Assembly: GCA_029582265.1 (NCBI GenBank) | Contig: CM055823.1 | Coordinates: 4,030,001 to 4,094,000 of the forward strand | Direction: 5' to 3' | From: Zoroaster sp. YZ-2022 | Lineage: Eukaryota; Echinodermata; Asteroidea; Forcipulatida; Zoroasteridae | Length of the DNA: 64,000 nucleotides | Shown here: positions 1 through 8,019 of the stretch, piece after piece | How positions within the stretch are numbered: position 1 is the first letter of the stretch | How the letters are laid out: each line of letters opens with the position of its first letter | Notes under the pieces: generated by a model | What the model saw: the letters and a program-made list of their open reading frames with translations, nothing else | What the model was told of the DNA's origin: nothing | Databases searched by the model: none | Position numbers and translations under genes: made by a program

Positions 1-304
1 CACTTGTTGTAGTTGCTAAAAAAGTATCACCTAATTTACCTGCATGTACACCCACTGAAGAGTAATAATTGTTTTCACCCACACTCGTTTTAGAATAAAA
101 CGAATAAAATGTTACTTCTTTAAATATGAAAATTCTCATTAAATTTAAATACCAATACAATCTAATTTCTGAATCACTATAAAAAACGTGGTTGATTAAG
201 ATTTCATCAGGTTTTATGTATCCATTTTTTTCGTACGAAACAAAATCGGTATTTTTAACAACATTACCGCTTCGACTACATGTAGGTCCGTAAATGCTAG
301 CCAT
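1..304 (-). CDS. Partial viral hypothetical protein, MASIYGP family copy 1
   Basis: An open frame starts at an ATG read from 304 and stays open for 101 codons to the window edge, so the 3' end is missing. The protein begins MASIYGP, as does the next gene (325-819), and both share a following block of the form G-Y-(I/L)-x-x-DEIL and a similar hydrophobic stretch. The two are therefore tandem paralogues separated by only 20 bp, as expected in a compact viral genome. I do not recognise the family and see no catalytic motif. Its position beside the penton gene makes a virion or accessory role possible, but that is inference. Confidence 0.6.
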   Translation of the reverse strand, partial: MASIYGPTCSRSGNVVKNTDFVSYEKNGYIKPDEILINHVFYSDSEIRLYWYLNLMRIFIFKEVTFYSFYSKTSVGENNYYSSVGVHAGKLGDTFLATTTS

Positions 305-324
305 ATTTAACAACTATAAATATT

Positions 325-819
325 TTAATTCGTCGGTAAACTTTTAATTTTAATATTGAAACAGATTTTTGAATTTAGCGAACCGAAAAAACTCGCTTCG
401 ACGAAAGCTTTTTGAACGTTTCGTATTTTAAAACACATTTCATATTTTAAATGTTGAATTTCATTATCTAGAAAATGAAATTTTACATCTCGTTGCGGAG
501 TAGGAATATAATAAATGTCGGCAGCGTAATCACGCGTCGACGAATGCGTGGCAAAACTATCAGTTTTAATAAACTGCGTAAAAATACTACAGTACGTGGG
601 CGAAACGTTAAACATGAAAAAAGGTTGTTTAAAAACATCGTGCCATCCGAGTATAACGTTATATTTTGTGACGAGAATTGTTCTCGTCAAAATTTCATCT
701 CTATTGAGATAACCGTGATGTTCGTAAATTTCATCTCTAACGCTCTCGCTCGTTTTAGCGCCCGCTTCGTTAAAACTAGAGGTAGCGCTAGTTCGACTGG
801 GTCCGTAAATGCTCGCCAT
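325..819 (-). CDS. Viral hypothetical protein, MASIYGP family copy 2
   Basis: This 164-aa protein starts two bases before the penton gene stop codon region, so the two genes are read as a tight minus-strand pair (gap of 2 bp). It shares its MASIYGP start and a GYLNRDEIL block near residue 40 with the partial gene at 1-304. There is no signal peptide or clear membrane helix, and the composition is mixed with several aromatic residues. Family unknown to me. The tandem duplication suggests a fast-evolving accessory or minor virion protein; this rests only on context. Confidence 0.6.
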   Translation of the reverse strand: MASIYGPSRTSATSSFNEAGAKTSESVRDEIYEHHGYLNRDEILTRTILVTKYNVILGWHDVFKQPFFMFNVSPTYCSIFTQFIKTDSFATHSSTRDYAADIYYIPTPQRDVKFHFLDNEIQHLKYEMCFKIRNVQKAFVEASFFGSLNSKICFNIKIKSLPTN

Positions 820-821
820 AT

Positions 822-1496
822 TTATATTATTTCTACATTTAAAATAATTGGGAAACCGTGATTGTGTATGTCTCTACTTTTACTGTCTCTAATTTGAAAA
901 GTCAACTCGTTAAAAGTACCTACTCGCAATTTTTTTATTAATGGATTTTTATATTCCATGTACATGCTCTCTCCGAACGATTTATCTTGCAAAGGAAAAG
1001 TGTTTAAAACGGTGCAAGGTTTACCGTTGTAATAGTTGCTCGTAGTGCTGACTTGTTCGCAATGAATGTATAACATTTTAAAAAGATTAAAATCGATTTT
1101 ATTACTGTATTCTCCCGATTGTAAAAATTCGTTGTGAAACCCCAATAAATTAGCCAACCCGCTAGTAAATTTAACCGATTTATTATCTAGAGTCAACTTT
1201 AGCAAAAAAACACCCGTCTTTTTATCGATTGTAAACTCTATCCAAGGTTTATGTCTCGTTATAATATCAAAAATTTCAATAATATTGTAAAGTCCCGGTT
1301 CTACAAACTTGATAACGTCGTCTTCGCCGGTAGTGCGATAGAGTATTCTTTCTCTTTTACGCACGTTGTAATATCCTACCCAAACGTTTGCGCTGAGTAA
1401 CGCTATCGTGAGATTGCCTCGTCGATTATCGATGGCGTCGCTTAATATAACCGATCCGCCTTCTTTACCGATTTCAATTTCGAAAGTATGATACAT
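822..1496 (-). CDS. Penton-type minor capsid protein (single jelly roll)
   Basis: The 224-aa product resembles the minor capsid (penton) proteins of Polintons and adintoviruses, which form the fivefold vertices of the capsid. Support: an N-terminal LSDAIDNRRGNL-type segment, an internal segment with CEQVSTTSNYYNGKP followed by a FGESMYMEY block, and the characteristic C-terminal end NELTFQIRD...HNHGFPIILNVEI. The length is normal for the family and the frame is intact. It is divergently oriented to the gene at 1601 with a 104-bp intergenic region between them. Only recognition by eye supports the family call; a profile search would settle it. Confidence 0.75.
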   Translation of the reverse strand: MYHTFEIEIGKEGGSVILSDAIDNRRGNLTIALLSANVWVGYYNVRKRERILYRTTGEDDVIKFVEPGLYNIIEIFDIITRHKPWIEFTIDKKTGVFLLKLTLDNKSVKFTSGLANLLGFHNEFLQSGEYSNKIDFNLFKMLYIHCEQVSTTSNYYNGKPCTVLNTFPLQDKSFGESMYMEYKNPLIKKLRVGTFNELTFQIRDSKSRDIHNHGFPIILNVEII

Positions 1497-1600
1497 TTTA
1501 TATTATAGTTTATAATAAACTATACAATGTTTTATAAACAACTATACAATGTTTTATAAAAAACTATAATATACATTTACATTATTAAACTATAATGTAA
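1497..1600. promoter_or_regulatory. Divergent viral intergenic promoter region with repeated motif
   Basis: This AT-rich gap separates two divergently read viral genes. The 20-mer ACTATACAATGTTTTATAAA occurs twice exactly, at 1519-1538 and 1541-1560, with a degenerate third copy next to the plus-strand start. The 16-bp core TATACAATGTTTTATA recurs exactly at 9302-9317, ahead of the ATPase gene. A shared element in two viral intergenic regions is best explained as a promoter or activator site; its identity is unproven. Confidence 0.45.
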
Positions 1601-2641
1601 ATGACGTTTCCATCATCATTCAAGAGTAATTTTACGTATTCATATCCAACATCTGGAGATTTTAAACCGTTTCTTGATTTTAACGCTAGCGATCTAACGA
1701 GTATAAACATTTACATTAACGAGAACGATTTTTTTACTGCGCATTTTGATAATGTTTTCATCAACTACAAGTTACCCAAAGTTGCTAGTCAAAAAGTTGT
1801 TGATGATTGGCATCATAATCCAATGAAATTTTATCAAAATCAAATAAATTTTACAACGTATTGCGCTACAACGAGATGCGGCGTGAGCTACGGGCATTTG
1901 TTTCATTCAAACGAGATGATTCGTAGTTTTTTTAGATTTCACGTATATTATCAAATTAGACGACTGCTCAAAGAAATGAGTTGCCCTACATCTTTTCAAA
2001 ATTTTTACAACGCGTTTGACAACAATATAGACATAAGCGCGTATAATAGATTGTGTAAAGACTTTCATTTATCTACATCGAGTAATTGGAGACAACGCGT
2101 CGATGCGTACTCGCAAGGATTAGGTACCGCTTATTGGTGGCGAAACGTTGGTAAAAGATACGATCCGGTACCCGGACACAACTACGACAATTCTATTTTA
2201 AATCCAAACGCCGACCCTATTCCTCTAAACAATCTCACCACAAACTTTGAAGCGAAAGAAAAAAGAATGGATTTTGACGACGGTGTGCATAATCGTAAAG
2301 AACATACCATACGAGTAGGATACATTTTACAATCCGATTCCGTTGTAACGGCGTGGACTAGATTTATATTGTCTTGGGGAAAATCTCAAGGTTTTACGGA
2401 TATCGGTACGCAACGAATTAACGATTCTATAAGAACGTACGTTTACGCGATTTTAGGAGCTCAAGCGCAAGCAAAAAGCTCATTTTCAACAAGCGGCGTC
2501 GGTTTAGACGCGCAAAGTGAATTTATAAATATAATAGATGCTGAAATTGATTCTCCGGTTGATTTACAATCTAGCATTCAACGATATCAAAATGTTTTAC
2601 AATACGCAAATTCACAATTAAAATTTATACATGATGCCTAG
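1601..2641 (+). CDS. Viral protein of unknown function (possible Polinton structural protein)
   Basis: The frame is intact and encodes 346 aa with no evident membrane segment. Visible landmarks are a Trp/Tyr-rich motif (GTAYWWRNVGKRYDPVPGHN, around residues 174-193) and a C-terminal helix-prone region (RTYVYAILGAQAQAKSSF near 280). The size, the place beside the penton gene and the uninterrupted frame fit one of the conserved unassigned Polinton proteins, but I cannot assign it to one. The 3' end overlaps the start of the next gene by 11 bp, which suggests co-expression. Confidence 0.6.
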   Translation: MTFPSSFKSNFTYSYPTSGDFKPFLDFNASDLTSINIYINENDFFTAHFDNVFINYKLPKVASQKVVDDWHHNPMKFYQNQINFTTYCATTRCGVSYGHLFHSNEMIRSFFRFHVYYQIRRLLKEMSCPTSFQNFYNAFDNNIDISAYNRLCKDFHLSTSSNWRQRVDAYSQGLGTAYWWRNVGKRYDPVPGHNYDNSILNPNADPIPLNNLTTNFEAKEKRMDFDDGVHNRKEHTIRVGYILQSDSVVTAWTRFILSWGKSQGFTDIGTQRINDSIRTYVYAILGAQAQAKSSFSTSGVGLDAQSEFINIIDAEIDSPVDLQSSIQRYQNVLQYANSQLKFIHDA

Positions 2642-3155
2642 CGATATGAATTTACGAATAGGTACGTACGTTGGATACAACAATAATCTATTAATCGCGA
2701 CGAGTAATTTATCATTGGGTTCAAATTTAACTTTAAATTCAGAACACATTCCTCCTCCTATTTTACCTTTACAATCGGCACCAACGAAATTAATCTCTAA
2801 ACACGTACAAGACGATTCTGAATCGTCTTGTTTAACGCACGGTGGTGAAGATGCAATGCCTGTAACTGACGAGAATCGCGCAGAGCAAAACTTTTTAAAA
2901 GATACGATAAAAAAAGATACGATAAAAGATGCTAGTCACCAAGAAGAAAAAAATTCTTTAATACTCGGTTTTGTGATTTTAGCTGGTGTAACCATCATGA
3001 TTTTTGAATTGTTATTAGGTGTTCGGGTATGCGCCCGAAACACCTATTGTTATTGTTCGGTTTTTTTTATTTTTTATTTTTCTTCTCCTTCTTCTTCTTC
3101 TTCTTTTCCGGATCGATTGTCTACAAAAAAACACATACTTGCAAACTTCACATGA
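2631..3155 (+). pseudogene. Small viral membrane protein gene, 3' end replaced by an inserted viral terminal repeat
   Basis: The genuine viral part runs from 2631 (or the next in-frame ATG, 2634) to about 3017. It encodes a hydrophilic, Ser/Thr-rich region, a charged segment with a KDTIKKDTIKD repeat, and one C-terminal membrane helix (ILGFVILAGVTIMIFELLL). From 3018 the frame runs into a terminal inverted repeat, and the last about 46 codons read pyrimidine-rich repeat sequence, so they are not native. The last 21 bp before the junction recur at 6202-6222, where the same frame continues for eight more codons to a TAA at 6244. That is the likely original 3' end, tail to tail with the gene at 6220-7479. 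Confidence 0.65.
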
Positions 3156-3290
3156 ACTTGAAACTTGGCACATACTTAGAACATAACACGTAGATGAAAC
3201 ATAATTTGTCACGTCATTATTAGGTCATCAGATATCGAATTTCGATCAATCATACTTTATTAGTTAAAACGTTTTGATTACGTTGCAAAT
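3018..3290 (+). repeat. Viral terminal inverted repeat, left copy
   Basis: About 270 bp match the reverse complement of 23565-23836 with moderate divergence. From the outer end inward there is a 27-nt hairpin (GGTGTTCGGG...CCCGAAACACC), a pyrimidine tract, the block around TACTTGCAAACTTCACATG, a GACGTCA-like block, and a GATATCGAATTTCGATCAAT block. Homology fades near 3290 after AAAACGTTTTGATTACGTTGC. The outermost hairpin is conserved in both copies although its loop differs. Confidence 0.75.
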
Positions 3291-3432
3291 GAAAGACTAC
3301 ACGGCTTTTTCAACGCTAAAAAAGTGCGCCCTCTGTTGGTGAATGTAAATCAGCTCTGGTCGTGCTCATTATGTATGCATGTTTAAGGAATTGAGCGACG
3401 CTAATATGGATTGTCGCTCTCTATCGGCAAAA

Positions 3433-3562
3433 ACGATTGTCTACAAAAACACATACTTGCAAACTTCACATGAACTTGAAACTTGGCATATACTTAAAAC
3501 TTAACACGTAGAAGAAACATAATTTGTGACGTCATGATTAGGTCATCAGATATCGAATTACA
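3433..3562 (+). repeat. Second, direct copy of the inner terminal-repeat block
   Basis: Roughly 130 bp repeat the inner part of the terminal repeat (compare 3113-3245) in the same orientation, sharing the CGATTGTCTAC start and the GGTCATCAGATATCGAATT end. The hairpin terminus and pyrimidine tract are absent. The 140 bp between the two copies (3291-3432) show nothing I can name. Confidence 0.7.
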
Positions 3563-3563
3563 A

Positions 3564-4620
3564 TAAATCAAAGTTTAATATTTAAAAATCATATCTCAAC
3601 AACCACAAAAGGTAAATTCACAATTTTGTACCATTGTATAGATTGTTAATTGTGGAAAAATATTTACACAAAGGTGACCCCAATTTGACCTTACTTCCTG
3701 TCCAAACCGGAAGTCAAAGTTTAATATTTAACAAAAATCATATCTCAACAACCACAAGAGATAAATTCACAATTCTTTCACCATTGTACAGATCGTTAAT
3801 TGTCAAAAAATATTTTCAAAAAAGTGACCCCAATTTGACCTTTACTTCCTGTCCAAACCGGAAGTCAAAGTTTAATATTTAACAAAAATCATATCTCAAC
3901 AACCACAAGAGATAAATTCACAATTCTTTCACATTGTACAGATCGTTAATTGTCAAAAAATATTTTCAAAAAGGTGACCCCAATTTGACCTTTACTTCCT
4001 GTCCAAACCGGAAGTCAAAGTTAAATATTAAAAAAAATCATATCTCAACAACCACAAGAGAGAAATTCACAATTCTTTCACTATTGTACAGATCGTAAAT
4101 TGTCAAATAATATTTAGAAAAAGGTGACCCCAATTTGACCTTACTTCCTGTCCAAACCGGAAGTCAAAGTTTAATATTTAAAAAAATCATATCTCAACAA
4201 CAACAAGAGGTAAATTAACATTTTTTGCACCATTGTACAGATTGTTAATTGTCAAAAATATTTACAAAACATGACCCCAATTTGACCTTTACTTCCTGTC
4301 CAAACCGGAAGTCAAAGTTTAATATTAAAAAAAATCGTATCTCAACAACCACAAGAGGTAAATTAAAAATTGTTGTACCATTGTACAGATCGTTAATTGT
4401 CAAAAAATATTTATACCCCAATTTGAGCTTACTTCCTGTCCAAACCGGAAGTGAAAGTTTAATATTTAAAAAAATCATATCTCAACAACCACAGGAGGCG
4501 GTAAATTGACATTTTTGTACCATTGTACAGATTGTTAATTGCCAAAAGTATTTACACAAAGGTGACCCCAATTTGACCTTACTTCCTGTCCAAACCGGAA
4601 GTCAAAGTTTAATATTAAAA
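3564..4620. repeat. Tandem array of seven ~150-bp units carrying paired ETS-like sites
   Basis: Seven units contain the invariant 22-bp core ACTTCC-(10 nt)-GGAAGT at 3693, 3844, 3994, 4143, 4291, 4431 and 4581, a period of 140-151 bp. Each unit also has ATCATATCTCAACAACCACA and CCCCAATTTGACCTT segments. The core holds ACCGGAAGT on one strand and CAGGAAGT on the other, both matching the well known ETS-family consensus, so the array offers up to 14 such sites. An enhancer role next to the viral end is inference. The remaining sequence to 4735 has no gene. Confidence 0.75.
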
Positions 4621-4735
4621 TAATTTCTAAATTCAGTATTGTATTGTATTCAAATAAACTTCTCGCGAGAACTTCAACAAACGTTAACATTTGACTTCTC
4701 CAACACTTCGAATTGATGACGTAACCATTTTAACT

Positions 4736-6154
4736 TCAACCGAACACCTTGTTTTTGTTGTGACAAAAACTTATATCTAGTTTTAACATTTTTTTCGTAT
4801 AGGATAAAACTAAAGCACCGACCGCGACTAAAGTTAACCATAAATGTTGTGCCGCGTACGCGACTACGCTACTAACCGTATTAAATATCCAACTTATTAT
4901 ACTACCGATAATAGCTGGTAAATAGGCTAAAGCTTTCGATCCTAGTTTAGACAATACATTCGCAAAGTTTATCAACATTTTTCGTATCCACTCGCCTACA
5001 CCTTTGCTAGGTGGTGGTGTTGGATGTATAGGTGGTGGTGGTGGTGGTGGTGGTGGTGTAATGGGTGGTGGTGTAATGGGTGGTGGTGTTGGTATAATGG
5101 GTGGTGTTGGTGTATGTGGTGGTGTAATGGGTGTAATGGGTGTAGGTGGTGTGGGTTTAGGTGGTATAGGTGGTGTAGGTTTAGGTATAGGTGCTGGTAA
5201 AAGTGAATTTACGACTTCACCTAACATATTTGCGATAAAAGCGACGACCATAACAATTGCTGTTAATACACTAACTATCGTTACACCGTTTTTTTTAAAC
5301 AAGCTTTTAATTTTCTCTCTTAACGTGCGTTTTCTTTCATTTATAACTTCTAACGCTTTTTCATTTCTATCAAAAAGTTTAGAAATTTCTAAACTTAAAT
5401 TGCTCATAGATTCTTTAATCTCCTCAAGTTCTTCTTTTATTTGTGACCTTTCCTTTCTAAGCGAATCCATTTCATTTTCGTCCGCTGCATCATTTTTATT
5501 GATTGTTAAGTTTATTTTATTTAATTTTTCTTTAACATTTACATATTTTTCTCGTAAATTTAATATCGTGATACGTTTTACGATCATAATTTCATGGAGG
5601 TCTATTATTGCTTTCATACCGTAAATGTTATCTAAAACCGTTTTTTTTTGTTGCTGTGACTGATACGTTTCTTTTTTGAGTAATTCAATGTCAACGATTG
5701 GTTCTAACGTTATGGGTTGTCTTTTCGCTTCTTCCACCGAACTAAAATAATCATCCATTACTTGTTGAAATTTTGGTAATTTTTTTGGTTTTTTTATACC
5801 ATAAAGTTCATAAAAAAAATCGTTACCATGTTTTTTCAAAGTAGATTCTGATAAAAATTTTTCCTCTTCCCTTTGGTTACTTAACCGTATTTGTTCACCA
5901 TTTTCTTTAATAAACCAAAGTACAAAGTGTCTATAACTAAATCTACTATAGTCTTTTACAACGTTTGGTTTATTGATTTGTTTGTAAAATTCATCAACGG
6001 CATCTTCTTTATTTATATAATGTTTCGAGATATCAACGCGATAGGGACGACCAAACAACATTTTATCAACTCTCTCTTCTTCATCATCAAACGTGTTATC
6101 CATTTCATCATCTTCATATCTAAGATCTTCCACCTCATGTCCTCCTTCAGCCAT
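4736..6154 (-). CDS. Viral membrane-anchored stalk-like protein, copy A
   Basis: The 472-aa protein has an acidic N terminus (MAEGGHE...), a variable region, a coiled coil at about 195-285, a membrane helix at about 291-312, a proline-rich stretch at 320-382 with an uninterrupted Pro run, and a C-terminal hydrophobic module at 390-453 (WIRKML...LPAIIGSIISWIF). It is a paralogue of 6220-7479. The C-terminal module and the sequence around the start codon are nearly identical at DNA level, while the central protein is strongly diverged, sharing mainly the motif NVVKDY(S/T)RF. The last about 15 residues differ from copy B because the 3' flank is different. Similar C-terminal modules occur in Polinton proteins of other invertebrates; function is not established. 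A surface or attachment role is a guess from the layout. Confidence 0.6.
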   Translation of the reverse strand: MAEGGHEVEDLRYEDDEMDNTFDDEEERVDKMLFGRPYRVDISKHYINKEDAVDEFYKQINKPNVVKDYSRFSYRHFVLWFIKENGEQIRLSNQREEEKFLSESTLKKHGNDFFYELYGIKKPKKLPKFQQVMDDYFSSVEEAKRQPITLEPIVDIELLKKETYQSQQQKKTVLDNIYGMKAIIDLHEIMIVKRITILNLREKYVNVKEKLNKINLTINKNDAADENEMDSLRKERSQIKEELEEIKESMSNLSLEISKLFDRNEKALEVINERKRTLREKIKSLFKKNGVTIVSVLTAIVMVVAFIANMLGEVVNSLLPAPIPKPTPPIPPKPTPPTPITPITPPHTPTPPIIPTPPPITPPPITPPPPPPPPPIHPTPPPSKGVGEWIRKMLINFANVLSKLGSKALAYLPAIIGSIISWIFNTVSSVVAYAAQHLWLTLVAVGALVLSYTKKMLKLDISFCHNKNKVFG

Positions 6155-6201
6155 TTACAATTACTTTTTATCTTTACAATAGTTTTCGTTGCGCGTAAGC
6201 T

Positions 6202-6222
6202 ATGATTTTTGAATTGTTATTA
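6202..6222 (+). repeat. Right copy of the 21-bp direct repeat
   Basis: This 21-mer is identical to 2997-3017, and the flanking bases on both sides differ between the copies. Read on the plus strand it continues the reading frame of the membrane protein at 2631 to a stop at 6244-6246. It also contains the stop codon of the opposite-strand gene at 6220. It marks the right edge of the inserted segment. Confidence 0.8.
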
Positions 6223-7479
6223 CAACATTTTCTGCGTATAGGATAAAACTAAAGCACCGACCACGACTAAAGTTAACCATAAATGTTGTGCCGCGTACGC
6301 GACTACGCTACTAACCGTATTAAATATCCAACTTATTATACTACCGATAATAGCTGGTAAATATGCTAAAGATTTCGCTCCTAGTTTAGCCAATACATTC
6401 GCAAAGTTTATCAACATTTTTCGTATCCAACCGCTTTCACCTTTGCTAGGTGGTGGTGTTGGTGGTGTAGGTAGTGGTGTTGGTGTTAAAATTTGGCTAG
6501 CGGTGTTGACTACAGCTCCGATTGTAGCGGAAATAACAAAAACAATTGCAGTAAATACACTAACGATCGTTACACCTTGTTCTCTAAATAAAGTTTTAAT
6601 TTTATCTCCTAACGTAACGTCTTTTTCTATCATTTTATATAACGTTTCTCTAATTCTATTGATTTGACTACGAAGAGCGTTTTCGTTTACGCTAGAAGCT
6701 TCTAATCTAGCTCGTCTTTCATCTTTTTTTTCTAGCAGTTGTTGTCGTAGTCTCGCGGTTTCATCCTCATCTTCATCGTCTCTGTCTCGAGCTCTTACGT
6801 ATTCTTTTTCAATATCAGATATTTCTTTATCGAGTTTGCTCAATTTAGCTAAATTTAATTCAAGATTACCTCTAGTTGTTTGTAAAGCTCTATCGAGTCC
6901 CTCTATTTCTCGTAGCGGAAATTCAAAATCCGTTTGAGTTGTTCTCGTAGTCTTCATAACCAACATTTCGAGAGATTCTTCTACTCTTTTAGATTTTCTT
7001 GCAAGTAGTGGTAGAGTTGGTAATTTTCTACCACTACCCGTACGAGTTTCTATCGGTTTTTCTGTTTCTTTTAAAACATTTTCTATATCTTTTTCAAATT
7101 TATCAAATGTTAATAAATCTTTTAAAAGCGTTTCGTTTACTTTATAAAAAGGTACTCTTTTTCCCGTTAGTCGCGTTAATACATTACCTCTTCTAAAATA
7201 GAGTAAACTTTTTTGTTCTTTTTCATTAAATCTTTCTTCAAATCTAGTATAGTCTTTTACAACGTTTCCATAACCTATACTCACATAAAAATCATCGATA
7301 GTAAGTCTAAGTTCTCTATCTCTTTGAGATAAAATTGGAACAATAAAAGACGTTTCAGCTTGCTCGTTTATTTCCGCTACTTCTCTATCGTACATTTCAT
7401 CATCTATATATTCGTCATCTTCTTCGGGTTGATTATACGCTGGATCCATTTCAATAAGTTCATGTCCTCCTTCAGCCAT
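6220..7479 (-). CDS. Viral membrane-anchored stalk-like protein, copy B
   Basis: This 419-aa paralogue of 4736-6154 has the same architecture: acidic start MAEGGHE, shared NVVKDYTRF motif near residue 72, a long charged coiled coil at about 195-290, the membrane helix block (GVTIVSVFTAIVFVI) at 303-325, a short proline-rich linker at 332-345 (much shorter than in copy A), then the hydrophobic C-terminal module at 350-414. The intact frame and a context tail to tail with the membrane protein gene suggest this is the resident copy. It lies directly downstream of the gene at 7486 with a 6-bp gap, so they probably share a transcript. Function unknown. Confidence 0.6.
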   Translation of the reverse strand: MAEGGHELIEMDPAYNQPEEDDEYIDDEMYDREVAEINEQAETSFIVPILSQRDRELRLTIDDFYVSIGYGNVVKDYTRFEERFNEKEQKSLLYFRRGNVLTRLTGKRVPFYKVNETLLKDLLTFDKFEKDIENVLKETEKPIETRTGSGRKLPTLPLLARKSKRVEESLEMLVMKTTRTTQTDFEFPLREIEGLDRALQTTRGNLELNLAKLSKLDKEISDIEKEYVRARDRDDEDEDETARLRQQLLEKKDERRARLEASSVNENALRSQINRIRETLYKMIEKDVTLGDKIKTLFREQGVTIVSVFTAIVFVISATIGAVVNTASQILTPTPLPTPPTPPPSKGESGWIRKMLINFANVLAKLGAKSLAYLPAIIGSIISWIFNTVSSVVAYAAQHLWLTLVVVGALVLSYTQKML

Positions 7480-7485
7480 TTACAA

Positions 7486-7929
7486 TTACTTTTTATCTTT
7501 TTTCAACAATCTATAACTCACGTAACCCACAACGCTCATTGCTAATACAATAAATACCATTTCTCGCGTTTTTTGATCTTCGCTAGCATCGTAAAAATCC
7601 TCTAGTTGAGGTTCTTCGTATAAATCTTTCGGCAAATTAAATAAATTACCACTTATTTTATGATATTCATTCATCGCTTCGTCAATATCATCAAACGTTC
7701 TTACAGAGCTCGATTCTTTTTGTATTTTTTCATTTAAATAATCTAGATATTTTAAACGCTTTTTACTAAATTCGTCTCTAGCTTTAGAAAGATTCTCCAA
7801 CGCTAAATCATGTCTCGTACGTTCTTGTTTAGCGTCGTTGTTGCGCAAATTACTAAATAAAGCATTACTTCCAGTAAACGCCAACGCGTTGACTACCGCA
7901 CCTCCTACCATCATCGCTATAGTTACCAT
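7486..7929 (-). CDS. Conserved Polinton-type protein with terminal membrane helices and coiled coil
   Basis: The 147-aa product has an N-terminal hydrophobic segment (MVGGAVVNALAFTGSNALF), a charged helix rich in Lys, Arg and Glu at about 30-75, the motif PQLEDFYDASE near 107-117, and a C-terminal membrane helix (MVFIVLAMSVVGYVSYRLL). A protein of this layout next to the major capsid gene is common in Polintons as I remember them; no function is established. It is read divergently from the capsid gene across a 90-bp gap. Confidence 0.6.
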   Translation of the reverse strand: MVTIAMMVGGAVVNALAFTGSNALFSNLRNNDAKQERTRHDLALENLSKARDEFSKKRLKYLDYLNEKIQKESSSVRTFDDIDEAMNEYHKISGNLFNLPKDLYEEPQLEDFYDASEDQKTREMVFIVLAMSVVGYVSYRLLKKDKK

Positions 7930-8019
7930 TTATAATCAACCTTTATTATTAAACATTGTGTTTAACGACAACAGTTTTTTAGATTTAAAAATTATTATAT
8001 TTATAAATGTTAAACATAC
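7930..8019. promoter_or_regulatory. Divergent intergenic region ahead of the major capsid gene
   Basis: Ninety AT-rich base pairs separate the minus-strand gene at 7486 and the capsid start at 8020. TATA-like stretches (AATTATTATATTTATAAA) lie about 20-40 bp before the capsid ATG. By position it must hold start signals for both genes; no repeated motif was found here. Confidence 0.35.

Larger units (their letters stand above)
3018..6201. mobile_element. Inserted viral end fragment bounded by 21-bp direct repeats
   Basis: The exact 21-mer starting ATGATTTTTGAA is present at 2997-3017 and again at 6202-6222. The 3184 bp between them consist of a viral terminal inverted repeat beginning precisely at the junction, a second partial repeat copy, a tandem array and one gene (4736-6154). 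Deleting the segment plus one 21-mer restores a convergent gene pair. The left end is a true viral terminus while the right end (just upstream of the 4736-6154 gene) is arbitrary, which fits capture of a broken viral genome end. A 21-bp duplication is unlike the 6 bp usual for Polinton integrase. Confidence 0.6.

Noticed and set aside
5004..5624. Glycine-rich protein on the plus strand
   Set aside because: It is the antisense reading of the proline-rich linker and coiled coil of the real minus-strand gene at 4736-6154.
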